Notes: generated by a model from the sequence alone, not told the origin. 64,000 bases of DNA from Gammaproteobacteria bacterium (GCA_028868515.1 JAGWUI010000001.1:218111-282110); one strand, 5' to 3'; counted from the first letter of the stretch, positions 44,122 to 53,970 are shown. Program-made: numbers and translations.

Positions 44122-45414
44122 ATGCTTACTAAAAGCTCTTTATTAAAAAATAGTGCTTTATCCATCGCCCTATTCTGCTTGATGCCATTCAATCTCAGTC
44201 ATGCTGAATTACAACTGGAAATTGTTAAAGCACCCGATCAAGCACCACAAATTGCAATTGTACCCTTTGCATCCGATGCAACCTTGCAACCGATCATCCA
44301 AAGTGACTTGCAACGTTCAGGTAAGTTTGCAAGTGGCGCGAACCTGCCAGCGATGCCAACGACGAGTCAGGACGTCGAAGCCAATCAACAAGTCTGGCAA
44401 AATGCCAAAATTCCTTATGTGGTTGTCGGTCAAGTACGCCAGAACGGCAATGGCTTTACCGTTCAATACGAACTCGTTGATGTGCAAAAGAACACGCGAC
44501 TTCTCGGCGAATCCATGAATGTTCCAGCGAATCGTATGCGCGCAGCGGCACATCTCATCGCTGATAAAATTTATCAGGCATTGACAGGTATACATGGCGA
44601 CTTCTCAGGTCGAATTGGTTATGTTTTGCTGGATAAAGTGAGCGGAAAACGTATTTACACACTTCAAGTTGCGGATACTGATGGACATGAACCACGTACC
44701 GTATTGACATCAAAAGAGCCTATTCTCTCGCCAACTTGGACACCTGATGGCAAAAAACTTGCTTATGTGTCATTTGAAAGTGGTCGTCCAGCTATTTATT
44801 TACAAGACCTCGCTTCAGGTAGTCGCGAAATCCTTGCTCAATATGCAGGTTTAAATGGTGCGCCAAGTTTTTCACCTGATGGTCGAAGCATGTTATTTAC
44901 CACTTCAAAAGACGGTGCGCCAGATATTTATCAAATGGATCTGGCAACAAAACAACTACGCAGACTGACTAATGACAGTGCGATTGATACAGAAGCGCGC
45001 TATGCGCCTGATGGTAAAAGTTTTATCTTTACCTCTGATCGTGGCGGCTCACCACAAATCTATCGTTATAATCTAGAAGATGGCAGTTCCCGTCGTTTGA
45101 CATTTAAAGGGAGCTTTAATGCGCGCGGTAGCCTCAGCAGAGACGGACAAACCATTGCAATGGTTCATCGTCAAGGCGGACAAAATTTCCAAATCGCGCT
45201 TCAGGATCTAAACTCGGGTATTGTGACCATTTTGACCCAAACGCCATTAGATGAATCACCAAGCTTCTCACCAAATGGTCAAATGATTGTTTATGCCACA
45301 CGTGAAAATGGTCGCGGTTTATTATCAATCATTTCTACCGATGGGCGTTTCAGAATGCGTTTACCGAGCCAGACTGGTGAAGTACGCGAAGCAACTTGGG
45401 CGCCAACAAATTAA
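44122..45414 (+). CDS. tolB: Tol-Pal system beta-propeller protein TolB
   Basis: TolB is a periplasmic protein that binds Pal and TolA. A signal peptide (MLTKSSLLKNSALSIALFCL continuing to SHA) is followed by an N-terminal mixed domain and a six-bladed propeller whose blades repeat the pattern SPTWTPDGKKLAYVS, PSFSPDGRSMLFTT, ARYAPDGKSFIFTS and so on. ATG 44122 has AGGAG nine bases upstream and starts the signal peptide. The ATG overlapping the tolA stop (44080) would add 14 residues and spoil it. Confidence 0.96.
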   Translation: MLTKSSLLKNSALSIALFCLMPFNLSHAELQLEIVKAPDQAPQIAIVPFASDATLQPIIQSDLQRSGKFASGANLPAMPTTSQDVEANQQVWQNAKIPYVVVGQVRQNGNGFTVQYELVDVQKNTRLLGESMNVPANRMRAAAHLIADKIYQALTGIHGDFSGRIGYVLLDKVSGKRIYTLQVADTDGHEPRTVLTSKEPILSPTWTPDGKKLAYVSFESGRPAIYLQDLASGSREILAQYAGLNGAPSFSPDGRSMLFTTSKDGAPDIYQMDLATKQLRRLTNDSAIDTEARYAPDGKSFIFTSDRGGSPQIYRYNLEDGSSRRLTFKGSFNARGSLSRDGQTIAMVHRQGGQNFQIALQDLNSGIVTILTQTPLDESPSFSPNGQMIVYATRENGRGLLSIISTDGRFRMRLPSQTGEVREATWAPTN

Positions 45415-45545
45415 ATTATTTTCATATTGAAATACTGTCATGTTAGTTGAATGCATTTAAATTAACATAACACTATGAATGAACCCAGTATAAAACTTGA
45501 CTCAACAAAATCGTATTTCATACGTTAATCTGAAGGAAAATTGGA

Positions 45546-46130
45546 ATGAAAAACATTCACATACTTGCAGTAACCGCTTTAATGGCAAGCATTGCAATTA
45601 CTGGCTGTACAACCAAACCTGTTGTAAAAAATCCTAACTCATCAGCGCTTGCTGGTAACGGTGCAAATGGTGCCAACGGCGCAAGCACAACAGGTCTTGG
45701 TGCAAATGGTGATCTCAGCAGCAACGGTTTAAATGGTAATGGTGCAAATGGCAACGGTTTGCAAGATGCAGTTCACCGTGCATTGTTAGCGCGTGTAGTT
45801 CACTTTGATCTAGACAGTAGTGACCTTGCACAAAGTGATTTTGCAACATTAAATGCTCATGCAAACTATCTTGCTCAAAACGGTGCAGCGCACGTCACAC
45901 TCACAGGCCATACCGACGAACGTGGTACTCGTGAATACAACATGGCACTTGGCGAGAGTCGTGCTAAATCAGTGCAAACTTACTTGCTCACCAATGGCGC
46001 ACATGCAGATCAAATCGATGTGGTCAGCTACGGTAAAGAAAAACCAGTCAACGAAGGTCATGACGAAGCAGCATGGGCAGAAAATCGCCGCGTAGAAATC
46101 GGTTATGACAAACTAGATCCAAACAAATAA
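45546..46130 (+). CDS. pal: peptidoglycan-associated lipoprotein Pal
   Basis: Pal anchors the outer membrane to peptidoglycan. The signal peptide ends in the lipobox ITGC. Next comes a low-complexity Asn/Gly/Ala linker (about residues 36-72), then an OmpA-like peptidoglycan-binding domain with TLTGHTDERGTREYNMALG and NRRVEIGYDKL. At 194 aa it is slightly longer than usual because of that linker. No cpoB gene follows; a terminator closes the cluster. Confidence 0.96.
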   Translation: MKNIHILAVTALMASIAITGCTTKPVVKNPNSSALAGNGANGANGASTTGLGANGDLSSNGLNGNGANGNGLQDAVHRALLARVVHFDLDSSDLAQSDFATLNAHANYLAQNGAAHVTLTGHTDERGTREYNMALGESRAKSVQTYLLTNGAHADQIDVVSYGKEKPVNEGHDEAAWAENRRVEIGYDKLDPNK

Positions 46131-46146
46131 TTGATTCTTAATTAAT

Positions 46147-46178
46147 AAAAAAGCCCAGCATATGATCTGGGCTTTTTT
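46147..46178 (+). terminator. terminator after pal
   Basis: AAGCCCAG pairs with CTGGGCTT around an 8-nt loop, flanked by A and T runs; usable on both strands. Repeat copy C begins at the next base. Confidence 0.9.
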
Positions 46179-46240
46179 ATATAGGCATTTCTATAAAAGA
46201 ATCATAGTTTACTGAGCGGAATCGAAGTAACGGAACAAAA
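46179..46240 (+). repeat. palindromic dispersed repeat, copy C (left half only)
   Basis: This segment aligns with the left half of copy A: outer arm TATAGGCATTTC, then CATAGTTTACTGAGCGGAAT running into CGAAGTAACGGAACAAAA. The second half is missing. It lies between convergent pal and the racemase gene. Confidence 0.75.
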
Positions 46241-46248
46241 TGCCATGT

Positions 46249-47379
46249 TTACACCTCATCTGCCCCAACAGCCCTGCCCATAAAACGATAAACCGGCTGA
46301 CTACGCGAAAACTTAATCGGATGCGCGATTTGCTTTTGGGTTTTATCACTGTCCACTTCAACGGGCACATCGACAACCCAACCGCGCTGCTCGGCAAGTT
46401 CAGACTCTACTGCTTCTGCTAGGCTGAGCACAGGCTCAACGCAAACATCGAGTGCAGCAAACAATTGATTCCAATATGCTAATGGATGCGCTGCGATTGC
46501 TTCACGAATCATTGATCGAACCGTTGCTCGATCTTCAGGTTGTAGCGAAGACCCCAAACGTGCTAAATCAGGTAGCGCCAAGGCTTGCGCTAAACCCATG
46601 AGAAATTGTGGTTCTAATGAGCCAATTGATAGAAAACGCCCATCCTGAGTCTGATAATAATCATAGAATGTACCGCCATTCAGCATGCCTTGTTCTGGGG
46701 CTTGCATCTCACCACCAGCAATTTGTGCTGCGCCAGCCATTGTATTCATCGTGAACACACAATCGGTCATCGAAATATCAATATGCTGTCCCAGACCACT
46801 CGTATGTCGTTCAATCACCGCGGCCAAAATCCCAATCACGCCATGCAATGAGCCGCCTGCCACATCCGCAATTTGAATGCCCATCGCTGGTGGCAATCCA
46901 TTCACACGTCCGCTATGACCAGCAATACCAGACAGCGAAATATAATTAATATCATGCCCAGCACGATCTTTATAACTTCCCGTCTGACCATAACCTGTGA
47001 TTGAACAATAAATTAAACGCGGATTGATCTTACTTAAAGTTTCATAATCCAAGCCCAAACGCGCCATCACATTCGGTCTGAATTGCTCAACGATAATGTC
47101 ATATTCGGCAACTAATTCTTTTATCTTATTGATGTTTTCAGGATCTTTAAGATCGAGTGCAACTGAGCGTTTATTTCGATTCAAATAACCATGAGCAGTG
47201 GCTTGACCATCCGCATACGGCGGCATAATCCGAACCAAATCCATACGACTTGGTGATTCAATATGAATCACATCCGCCCCCATATCCGCCAGCATTAAAG
47301 TTGCAAATGGACCTGGTAACAATGTCGAAAAATCGAGGATTTTTAAACCTGAAAGTAATGTTTTTTGGGTATTGCTCAT
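46249..47379 (-). CDS. alpha-methylacyl-CoA racemase family protein
   Basis: A 376-aa class III CoA-transferase-fold enzyme. The racemase catalytic pattern is present: the His in RAGHDINYISLSG, an Asp in GIQIADVAGG and Glu in GSLEPQF. This supports alpha-methylacyl-CoA racemase over formyl-CoA or carnitine CoA-transferases. It would epimerise 2-methyl-branched acyl-CoAs so that they can enter beta-oxidation. It is divergent from an AraC regulator and near the beta-oxidation pair. Confidence 0.9.
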   Translation of the reverse strand: MSNTQKTLLSGLKILDFSTLLPGPFATLMLADMGADVIHIESPSRMDLVRIMPPYADGQATAHGYLNRNKRSVALDLKDPENINKIKELVAEYDIIVEQFRPNVMARLGLDYETLSKINPRLIYCSITGYGQTGSYKDRAGHDINYISLSGIAGHSGRVNGLPPAMGIQIADVAGGSLHGVIGILAAVIERHTSGLGQHIDISMTDCVFTMNTMAGAAQIAGGEMQAPEQGMLNGGTFYDYYQTQDGRFLSIGSLEPQFLMGLAQALALPDLARLGSSLQPEDRATVRSMIREAIAAHPLAYWNQLFAALDVCVEPVLSLAEAVESELAEQRGWVVDVPVEVDSDKTQKQIAHPIKFSRSQPVYRFMGRAVGADEV

Positions 47380-47631
47380 AAACTCATTCCACTCAATAAA
47401 GGCATTTTTGACTTTGCTGAATGAATAAATTCAGCTAAAAGTTCAGACTATTACACTCGCAAGCCTCGCTACAATGATATAAATGCTCATGGTATTTGGT
47501 AGTATTCAACATTATGCTTGATCATTTGTTTAGCCATGTGCTTCAATCAAGTGAACGCTTCGACTCATTCATTATTGTTTTATCCTTTTGAATTGTCGCG
47601 TTTATTCTTCATCTCCAAGAAAGAGTAAGGT

Positions 47632-48639
47632 ATGAACCGTAAAACAATCTCGATTCATTTCGTAAATGCAGCACTTCACGGTGCGCGTCGTCTGAATATG
47701 GATATTGAAAGTCTGGTAAGCCGAGCTGGTATTGATCCCGCACTACTCTTACAACCTAAAGCACGTGTATCACCCGAACAATATACTCGCTTCGCTCAGG
47801 TTCTCTGGCTGGCAACACAAGATGAACATGTTGGTTTTGACAGCACTCCACGCCATTTAGGCACATTTGCAACCATGTGTCAGCTCATTATCCATGCGGG
47901 CACACTGGGTAAAGCTTTAGAACGTGGACAACAGTTTTATAGTTTATTTGGCTCTGATTGGTCAATGAGCATTAGTCATGATCTTCACGAGGCGCGCCTA
48001 CGCGTCAATGTTCCGCCAGATCGCGATATTGATCACTATATTACTGAAAGTATGCTCATGGTTTGGCATGGTTTAGCCAGTTGGCTGATCGGACGTAGAA
48101 TTCCGCTGGAACGTGTCAAATTTGGTTATCCAAAACCGCCTCACGCTGAGGAATATGATGCATTATTTTTTGCACCAACGATGATCTACGATGCAACATT
48201 TACTGAGGTCAGCTTTGCTGCTGATTATCTGGCATTACCAATTCGTCAAACAGAAGAAACACTGGTTGAATTTCTCAAAACAGCGCCTGCAAAATTGCTG
48301 GTTAAATTTAAAAATACCAATTCATTAACATCACGAATCCGAGAGTTGCTCAAAGGACATATCGGCACAGAGATGCCAACCCTCAATGATGTTGCTGCAC
48401 AACTTTACCTCTCGCCACAAACTTTGCGTCGACGTTTAGCTGCTGAAGGCAAAAGTTATCAAGGGGTCAAAGATGAATTACGCCGCGATACAGCGATTCA
48501 TTTATTAGGCATGGCGCATGTCACGTTAGATGAAGTTGCAGAAAGAGTGGGATTTAGTGAAACCAGTACATTCCATCGCGCCTTCAAAAAATGGACAGGA
48601 GTAACGCCTGGTTTGTATCGACAAATTCATGCTGATTAA
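47632..48639 (+). CDS. AraC family transcriptional regulator
   Basis: A 335-aa regulator. The N-terminal effector domain (about residues 20-210) resembles the arabinose-binding-like domain of OruR/ArgR-type AraC proteins. The C-terminal 100 residues hold the two helix-turn-helix motifs (LNDVAAQLYLSPQTLRRRL and LDEVAERVGFSETSTFHRAF). Members often control fatty acid or sterol catabolism. It is divergent from the racemase gene across 252 bp, its likely target. Confidence 0.92.
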   Translation: MNRKTISIHFVNAALHGARRLNMDIESLVSRAGIDPALLLQPKARVSPEQYTRFAQVLWLATQDEHVGFDSTPRHLGTFATMCQLIIHAGTLGKALERGQQFYSLFGSDWSMSISHDLHEARLRVNVPPDRDIDHYITESMLMVWHGLASWLIGRRIPLERVKFGYPKPPHAEEYDALFFAPTMIYDATFTEVSFAADYLALPIRQTEETLVEFLKTAPAKLLVKFKNTNSLTSRIRELLKGHIGTEMPTLNDVAAQLYLSPQTLRRRLAAEGKSYQGVKDELRRDTAIHLLGMAHVTLDEVAERVGFSETSTFHRAFKKWTGVTPGLYRQIHAD

Positions 48640-48652
48640 ACAAGGTATAAGT

Positions 48653-48700
48653 AAAAAAGATGTATAGTGAATCACTCGCTGTACATCTTTTTATTTTTTG
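48653..48700. terminator. bidirectional terminator after araC
   Basis: AAAGATGTA pairs with TACATCTTT; the loop can pair further through AGTGA/TCACT. A and T runs flank both sides, so it serves both convergent genes. Confidence 0.85.
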
Positions 48701-48703
48701 ATA

Positions 48704-49399
48704 TTAGTCACCGCCGCCGCCGCACCCACCACTACAGCCGCCACTGCAACCATTACAACCACTACTATCGCCACCATCATTTGTACAACCACTAGAACCA
48801 CTGCAAGATGAAGCCTTCACAAAGTCGCCACCACAATAAATCGTAGCGTTATGACTATTTGGCGCAACTAAGCCTGCTTTTTTGCAGTCCATGACATAAT
48901 GAAAACCATTAGGAACATTCAGCAACGCATCGATTGCAAAGATTAAAGGCAAACTTTGAGGAACTCGCGTATTCATATTCTCAATCTGGCAAGCATGAAA
49001 CCAACTTCTTCGTAGACCCGCATTACTTTTCTGTTGTTTTTCACTGAGTGCCGCCGCTGGCGTATGGTGCAAGAAATGACCAAATGCTTTCTGGCAAAAG
49101 GTTTGATAGGCTTTTGTGTACAAAATAAACTCATGCCATAAATCGTCAGTGATTTGCGAAGGCATTGACACTAATTTTCGACCACTGCGTAAATGAATCA
49201 AAAAGAACTGTCTCAGCGAATCAGAGACTAATTGGAATTCTGCTTCTGTCAAATTGGGATGATGTTTAGAGAGTCTGCGATAAAGACCTTGAGGAAATTT
49301 AAACTTTTTAATATAAGCATCGCGACCTTGTGAACGAAAAAACCGAGATAAAACATAGATTATCACTATGATAAAAATAAATATTATCCAAAACATCAT
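48704..49399 (-). CDS. membrane-anchored protein with Cys/Gly-rich tail
   Basis: A 231-aa protein. A hydrophobic N-terminal helix (residues 1-18) anchors it. The middle has a WH-type motif (ITDDLWHEFILYTKAYQTFC) and HH pair (FGHFLHHTP), like bacterial glycine-rich-domain proteins related to plant GRDP/DUF1399. The last 40 residues are almost only Cys, Gly and Ser with some Asp and Asn (SSCSGSSGCTNDGG, SGCNGCSGGCSGGC), which could bind metal or form disulfides. Function unknown. The start is one of two adjacent ATGs. Confidence 0.8.
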   Translation of the reverse strand: MMFWIIFIFIIVIIYVLSRFFRSQGRDAYIKKFKFPQGLYRRLSKHHPNLTEAEFQLVSDSLRQFFLIHLRSGRKLVSMPSQITDDLWHEFILYTKAYQTFCQKAFGHFLHHTPAAALSEKQQKSNAGLRRSWFHACQIENMNTRVPQSLPLIFAIDALLNVPNGFHYVMDCKKAGLVAPNSHNATIYCGGDFVKASSCSGSSGCTNDGGDSSGCNGCSGGCSGGCGGGGD

Positions 49400-49596
49400 C
49401 CAATCACCTTAATTTTTATATTTCCTGAATTGGATACTAACAAAACACGATTCAATCACAAATGATTTATAAATGATCCATGCAATTCATCAATTGTACC
49501 CTAGCTATTGATTGTCATTTTTCACCAAATTCACTGACAATTCTCATCATTGCTAACGCCCCAAATCTCGCTACACTCTATCCCACTTAAGTTTCA

Positions 49597-49642
49597 ATAG
49601 ATGATTTTTCATATAGATAATTTTCATATCTATTTAATTCAT
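49597..49642 (+). repeat. tandem 15-16-bp repeat in the thiolase leader
   Basis: ATAGATGATTTTTCAT (49597-49612) is followed at once by ATAGATAATTTTCAT (49613-49627) and a diverged third unit ATCTATTTAATTCAT. The second and third units also form the palindrome ATAGATA-N7-TATCTAT (49613-49633), a candidate operator 30-50 bp before the thiolase start. Confidence 0.6.
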
Positions 49643-49662
49643 GTCTTCACAAGGAATCAGAA

Positions 49663-50868
49663 ATGACCGAAGCCTATATTTTTGATGCAGTCCGCACACC
49701 TCGCGGCAAAGGAAAAAAAGACGGAAGCCTCCATGAGGTTAAGCCGATTTCGCTTGTTGTCGGTCTCATGCATGCGCTTGAAGCACGTAATAATCTGGAT
49801 ACCAGCCTTGTTGAAGACGTGATTTTAGGTTGTGTAACACCAATCGCGGATCAAGGTGGCGATATCGCAAAAACAGCAGCCATTGCCGCAGGCTGGAGCG
49901 AAAACGTTTCAGGCGTGCAAATCAATCGTTTCTGTGCATCAGGTCTTGAAGCAGTGAATCTTGCAGCACAAAAAGTGCGCTCAGGCTGGGAAGATCTTGT
50001 CGTTGCAGGTGGCGTTGAATCGATGTCACGTATTGCCATGGGTTCAGATGGCGGTCCTTGGGCGCTTGACCCTGAAACCAACCTGAAATCTGGTTTTGTT
50101 CCACAAGGTGTTGGCGCTGACCTCATTGCAACACTAGATGGCTATAGCCGCACTGATGTCGATAATTTTGCAGCACATTCACAAGAAAAAGCAGCAGCAG
50201 CACAAGCAGCGGGCTATTTCAATAAATCTATTGTCCCTGTCAAAGATCACGCCGGCGTGACAATCTTGGATAAAGATGAGTTTATTCGCGCAGGTACAAC
50301 CGCTGAGAAACTCGCTGGACTCGCACCTAGCTTTGAAATGATGGGCTCTATGGGCTTTGATGCGGTTGCACTGCAAAAATATCCAGAAGCGCAAAAAATC
50401 AACCACGTCCATCATGCTGGAAACTCATCAGGGATCGTGGATGGTGCAGCACTGGTATTGATTGGTTCAGAAACCGCAGGCAAAAAACTCGGCATCAAAC
50501 CACGTGCAAAAATTCTTGCAACAGCACTAGTTGGTACTGACCCAACCATCATGCTGACAGGCCCAGCACCAGCGGCGCGCAAAGCATTGGCAAAAGCTGG
50601 TCTGACGATTGATGATATCGATTTATTTGAAGTGAATGAAGCATTTGCAGCAGTTGTCATGCGCTTCATCAACGAACTCAAAGTTCCAAGCGACAAAGTT
50701 AACGTGAATGGCGGCGCTATCGCAATGGGTCATCCACTCGGCGCTACAGGCGCAATGATTCTGGGAACTTTACTTGACGAATTAGAACGTCGGGGCAAAA
50801 AACGCGGTCTGGCAACCTTGTGTGTTGGCGGCGGCATGGGCATCGCTACCATCATTGAAGTTGTTTAA
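49663..50868 (+). CDS. acetyl-CoA C-acyltransferase (thiolase)
   Basis: A 401-aa thiolase that cleaves 3-ketoacyl-CoA in the last step of beta-oxidation. The acylated Cys is in [12 protein letters not shown], the His in [15 protein letters not shown], and the second Cys near the end in CVGGGMG. The order (thiolase first, then the multifunctional protein, 13 bp apart) resembles the fadAx-fadBx or FadI/FadJ-type pair more than classical fadBA. AAGGA seven bases upstream supports the ATG. Confidence 0.92.
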   Translation: MTEAYIFDAVRTPRGKGKKDGSLHEVKPISLVVGLMHALEARNNLDTSLVEDVILGCVTPIADQGGDIAKTAAIAAGWSENVSGVQINRFCASGLEAVNLAAQKVRSGWEDLVVAGGVESMSRIAMGSDGGPWALDPETNLKSGFVPQGVGADLIATLDGYSRTDVDNFAAHSQEKAAAAQAAGYFNKSIVPVKDHAGVTILDKDEFIRAGTTAEKLAGLAPSFEMMGSMGFDAVALQKYPEAQKINHVHHAGNSSGIVDGAALVLIGSETAGKKLGIKPRAKILATALVGTDPTIMLTGPAPAARKALAKAGLTIDDIDLFEVNEAFAAVVMRFINELKVPSDKVNVNGGAIAMGHPLGATGAMILGTLLDELERRGKKRGLATLCVGGGMGIATIIEVV

Positions 50869-50881
50869 GGAGAATAGATAG

Positions 50882-53020
50882 ATGAGCGCAATTCAATACA
50901 ATAAAGACCAAGACAATATCGTTACGCTGGTGATCAATTCAACAGGGCAATCTGTCAACACCATGAATGCTGAATTTCATGCAAGCCTCCATGAAGTTGC
51001 AGCAAAGCTGAAAGCAGAAACCGATCTGGCTGGTGTAATCATTACCTCTGCCAAAAAGACTTTCTTTGCAGGCGGTGATTTAGATGATCTGATTCAAGTC
51101 AAACCGAGTGATGCAACACGTTTCTTTGAAGGTCTTGAAACACTCAAAGCCGATATGCGTACTATCGAAACTCTGGGCAAACCAGTCGTGGCGGCATTAA
51201 ATGGTTCGGCTTTAGGCGGTGGCTGGGAAATCGCTCTCGCAACGCATCGTCGTATTGCACTTGCCGACCCAAAAACCAAATTTGGTTTACCAGAAGTCAC
51301 TCTAGGTTTGTTGCCGGGTGGCGGCGGTGTCGCTCGCATGGTTCGCCTATTGGGTTTACAAACTGCATTTCCATTCTTGATGGAAGGTAAACAGTTTGAT
51401 GTACAAAAAGCTATAGGCATGGGTCTGGTGCATGACACAGGCGCAACTATGGATGAAGTGCTACAAAAAGCACGTGACTGGATTAAAGCAACTCCTAAAT
51501 CACAACAACCATTTGATGTGAAAGGCTACAAAATTCCTGGTGGTGACCCACGTACTCCTGCTGTTGCGCAAATGCTGGCAATTGCTCCTGCAATGCTGCG
51601 TGATAAAACCAAAGGCTGCTACCCTGCTCCTGAAGCCATCATGAGCGCAGCTGTAGAAGGTGCACAAGTGGATATCGATACTGCGCTGCGTATTGAGTCA
51701 CGTTATTTTGTGCAAATCGCAACCAGCCAAGTTGCAAAAAATATGATTGGTACATTCTGGTTCCAATTGAATGCCATCAAAGCAGGTCATAGCCGTCCAG
51801 AAGGCATCGCGCCATGGAAAGCAACCAAAGTTGGCGTACTCGGTGCTGGCATGATGGGTAGCGGAATTGCTTACTCGACTGCGATTAAAGGCGTTCCTGT
51901 TGTACTGAAAGATGTTTCTACAGAAGCCGCTGAAAAAGGCAAAAGCTACAGCCAAAAGTTACTTGAAAAACGTGTTTCTCGCGGCAGCCTCACTGCTGAG
52001 AAAAAAGATGCAATTCTGTCTAGTATTACTGCGACTGCCGATGCGAAAGATTTGGCAGGCTGTGATCTGATCATCGAAGCAGTATTTGAAAATCGTGATC
52101 TGAAAGCCAAAGTGACTCAAGAAGCGGAAGCACAATTGGTTGCTGGTGGTGTCATGGCTTCAAACACTTCAACTCTGCCAATTACAGGCTTGGCAAAAGC
52201 CAGCAAAGATGCGACTCACTTCATTGGTCTACACTTTTTTAGTCCAGTAGACAAAATGCAACTGGTTGAAATCATCAAGGGCAAAGACACCAGCCCAGAA
52301 ACATTGGCACGTGCATTTGACTATGTACTGCAAATCGGTAAAACCCCAATCGTCGTCAACGATAGCCGTGGTTTTTTCACTAGCCGTGTATTTGGTACGT
52401 TTGTCAATGAAGGCCTGTCTTTGGTTGCAGAAGGTATCCATCCAGCACGCGTAGAAATGGCAGCATTGAAAGCTGGTATGCCAGTTGGTCCACTCGCGAT
52501 TCAAGACGAAGTCAGCCTGTCATTGACTGAACACATCACTGAACAAACTCGCAAAGACTTGCAAGCGGAAGGTAAAGATCTGCCTATTCGACCTTCAGAA
52601 GCCTTAACTAAGAGCTTGATCCACGACCATAATCGTAAAGGTAAAGCGGCTGGTGCTGGCTTCTATGATTATCCAGAAGGTGGTAAAAAACATCTGTGGG
52701 CAGGCCTATCACAATGGCTGAAACCAGAAGTAACCATCAGCGAACAGGAAATGATTGATCGTATTCTGTTTGTTCAAGCACTAGACACTGTTCGCTGTTT
52801 GGAAGAAGGCGTACTGGAATCTGTGCAAGATGCCAACATTGGCTCAATCTTCGGCATTGGATTTGCGCCATGGACAGGTGGTGCGATTCAGTTCCTCAAC
52901 CAATATGGTTTGGACAAAGCAGTTAAACGCGCTGAAGAACTCACCGCGAAATACGGCGAGCGCTTCACTCCACCGCAATTGTTGAAAGACAAAGCGGCAA
53001 AAGGTGAATTGTTTGTTTAA
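50882..53020 (+). CDS. multifunctional enoyl-CoA hydratase/3-hydroxyacyl-CoA dehydrogenase
   Basis: A 712-aa beta-oxidation alpha subunit. Residues 1-190 form the enoyl-CoA hydratase domain (ALGGGWEIALATHRRIA and FGLPEVTLGLLPGGGG). Residues about 310-500 form the NAD-binding dehydrogenase (GVLGAGMMGSGIAYS, with the HFFSPV motif). The C-terminal dehydrogenase domains end near 712. It is FadJ/HadhA-like in length. It follows the thiolase with AGGAG before the ATG and the pair is closed by a terminator. Confidence 0.94.
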   Translation: MSAIQYNKDQDNIVTLVINSTGQSVNTMNAEFHASLHEVAAKLKAETDLAGVIITSAKKTFFAGGDLDDLIQVKPSDATRFFEGLETLKADMRTIETLGKPVVAALNGSALGGGWEIALATHRRIALADPKTKFGLPEVTLGLLPGGGGVARMVRLLGLQTAFPFLMEGKQFDVQKAIGMGLVHDTGATMDEVLQKARDWIKATPKSQQPFDVKGYKIPGGDPRTPAVAQMLAIAPAMLRDKTKGCYPAPEAIMSAAVEGAQVDIDTALRIESRYFVQIATSQVAKNMIGTFWFQLNAIKAGHSRPEGIAPWKATKVGVLGAGMMGSGIAYSTAIKGVPVVLKDVSTEAAEKGKSYSQKLLEKRVSRGSLTAEKKDAILSSITATADAKDLAGCDLIIEAVFENRDLKAKVTQEAEAQLVAGGVMASNTSTLPITGLAKASKDATHFIGLHFFSPVDKMQLVEIIKGKDTSPETLARAFDYVLQIGKTPIVVNDSRGFFTSRVFGTFVNEGLSLVAEGIHPARVEMAALKAGMPVGPLAIQDEVSLSLTEHITEQTRKDLQAEGKDLPIRPSEALTKSLIHDHNRKGKAAGAGFYDYPEGGKKHLWAGLSQWLKPEVTISEQEMIDRILFVQALDTVRCLEEGVLESVQDANIGSIFGIGFAPWTGGAIQFLNQYGLDKAVKRAEELTAKYGERFTPPQLLKDKAAKGELFV

Positions 53021-53048
53021 GCGTTATTAATGCTTAAACTGTAAAATG

Positions 53049-53084
53049 AAAACCGCCATTTCTAAATTGAAGCGGCGGTTTTTT
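53049..53084 (+). terminator. terminator after the beta-oxidation pair
   Basis: AACCGCC pairs with GGCGGTT around a 16-nt loop, followed by six T. Confidence 0.88.
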
Positions 53085-53112
53085 ACTAATCAAGTCAAGA
53101 TAGTTAAAGTTT

Positions 53113-53535
53113 TTACCAGTTTCTAGTCTTACAATCATTGCCTTTAAAAGTAGATGAGATCACAACTCCATTTTTAACGACAAATTTAGTCATACAGCTT
53201 AAATGAATCTCTCCACCAGACATCCCTGTTGAACTAGTTGTTGCAATAGGATTAGGTCCACCACCTAACCCCAAGCTACCTCCATACATTCCACCACCTC
53301 CACTACTTACTGAATATGAAGGGGTATTTGGCACTATAATGTCTCTAGTTTTAATATACGCGACTACTTCATCCCCACTATCATCAGTATATTGCCCTGT
53401 CGGTTTACCCCATTTAGCAATTAAAGCTTCTTTAGATTGACCCACCATTGTTGCAAGTTGAGTTCGGTATTGACCTTCTGTTGCACACCCCATTATTGCT
53501 AAACATGCTGTAAAACAAATTAAAAACTTTTTCAC
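53113..53535 (-). CDS. uncharacterised lipoprotein
   Basis: A 140-aa lipoprotein with signal peptide and lipobox (ending IMGC, then ATEGQYRTQL). A short motif GQSKEALIAKWGKPTG recalls SmpA/BamE-type lipoproteins but the rest does not. A Gly/Ser-rich loop (SSGGGGMYGGSLGLGGG) precedes two cysteines in the C-terminal part. The start is a GTG at 53535, with GGAAAG six bases upstream; an in-frame GTG lies six codons earlier. Convergent with the beta-oxidation pair. Confidence 0.7.
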   Translation of the reverse strand: MKKFLICFTACLAIMGCATEGQYRTQLATMVGQSKEALIAKWGKPTGQYTDDSGDEVVAYIKTRDIIVPNTPSYSVSSGGGGMYGGSLGLGGGPNPIATTSSTGMSGGEIHLSCMTKFVVKNGVVISSTFKGNDCKTRNW

Positions 53536-53610
53536 TAGAAACTTTCCAACCACTAATTAATGAGTTTATATATTACAATGTATTACCACATAATTTGTGT
53601 GAAAAATAAA

Positions 53611-53970
53611 TCATATTGCTGCATTAAGCACTTTTCGCAAATAATCCGCCAATACCTTAGCATGATTAAAATCAGGATTACTCGACGCATAAAGCAGCGT
53701 TAAATCACCTTCCCGAGCAAAATCCAATAACACCTGACAATGCTCTGGATGATCTTCAAGCTCTTGCGTGTACCGCTTGCAGAATTCGTCTTGTCGCGTT
53801 AAATCCTGATGATACCACTTGCGTAAGTCATTGGATGGTGCAGCATCTTTAGCCCAAGCATCCATAATGAGATTTTCTTTACGCATACCACGCGGCCACA
53901 AACGATCAACAAATGCCCGCTTTCCATCTGCTGCGCTCACTGCTTCATAGACCCGCTTGCAATAGATCAT
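53611..53970 (-). CDS. DUF488 family protein (YeaO-like)
   Basis: A 119-aa soluble protein. The family pattern is clear: VDRLWPRGMRKENL, DAWAKDAAPSNDLRKWYHQD and the closing TLLYASSNPDFNHAKVL. Function is unknown; DUF488 proteins are small and often linked to stress genes. It stands alone on the minus strand. Confidence 0.9.
   Translation of the reverse strand: MIYCKRVYEAVSAADGKRAFVDRLWPRGMRKENLIMDAWAKDAAPSNDLRKWYHQDLTRQDEFCKRYTQELEDHPEHCQVLLDFAREGDLTLLYASSNPDFNHAKVLADYLRKVLNAAI

Noticed and set aside
45557..45754. Minus-strand Pro/Leu/Ala-rich frame opposite pal
   Set aside because: It mirrors the Asn/Gly/Ala linker of Pal; low complexity and no start signal.
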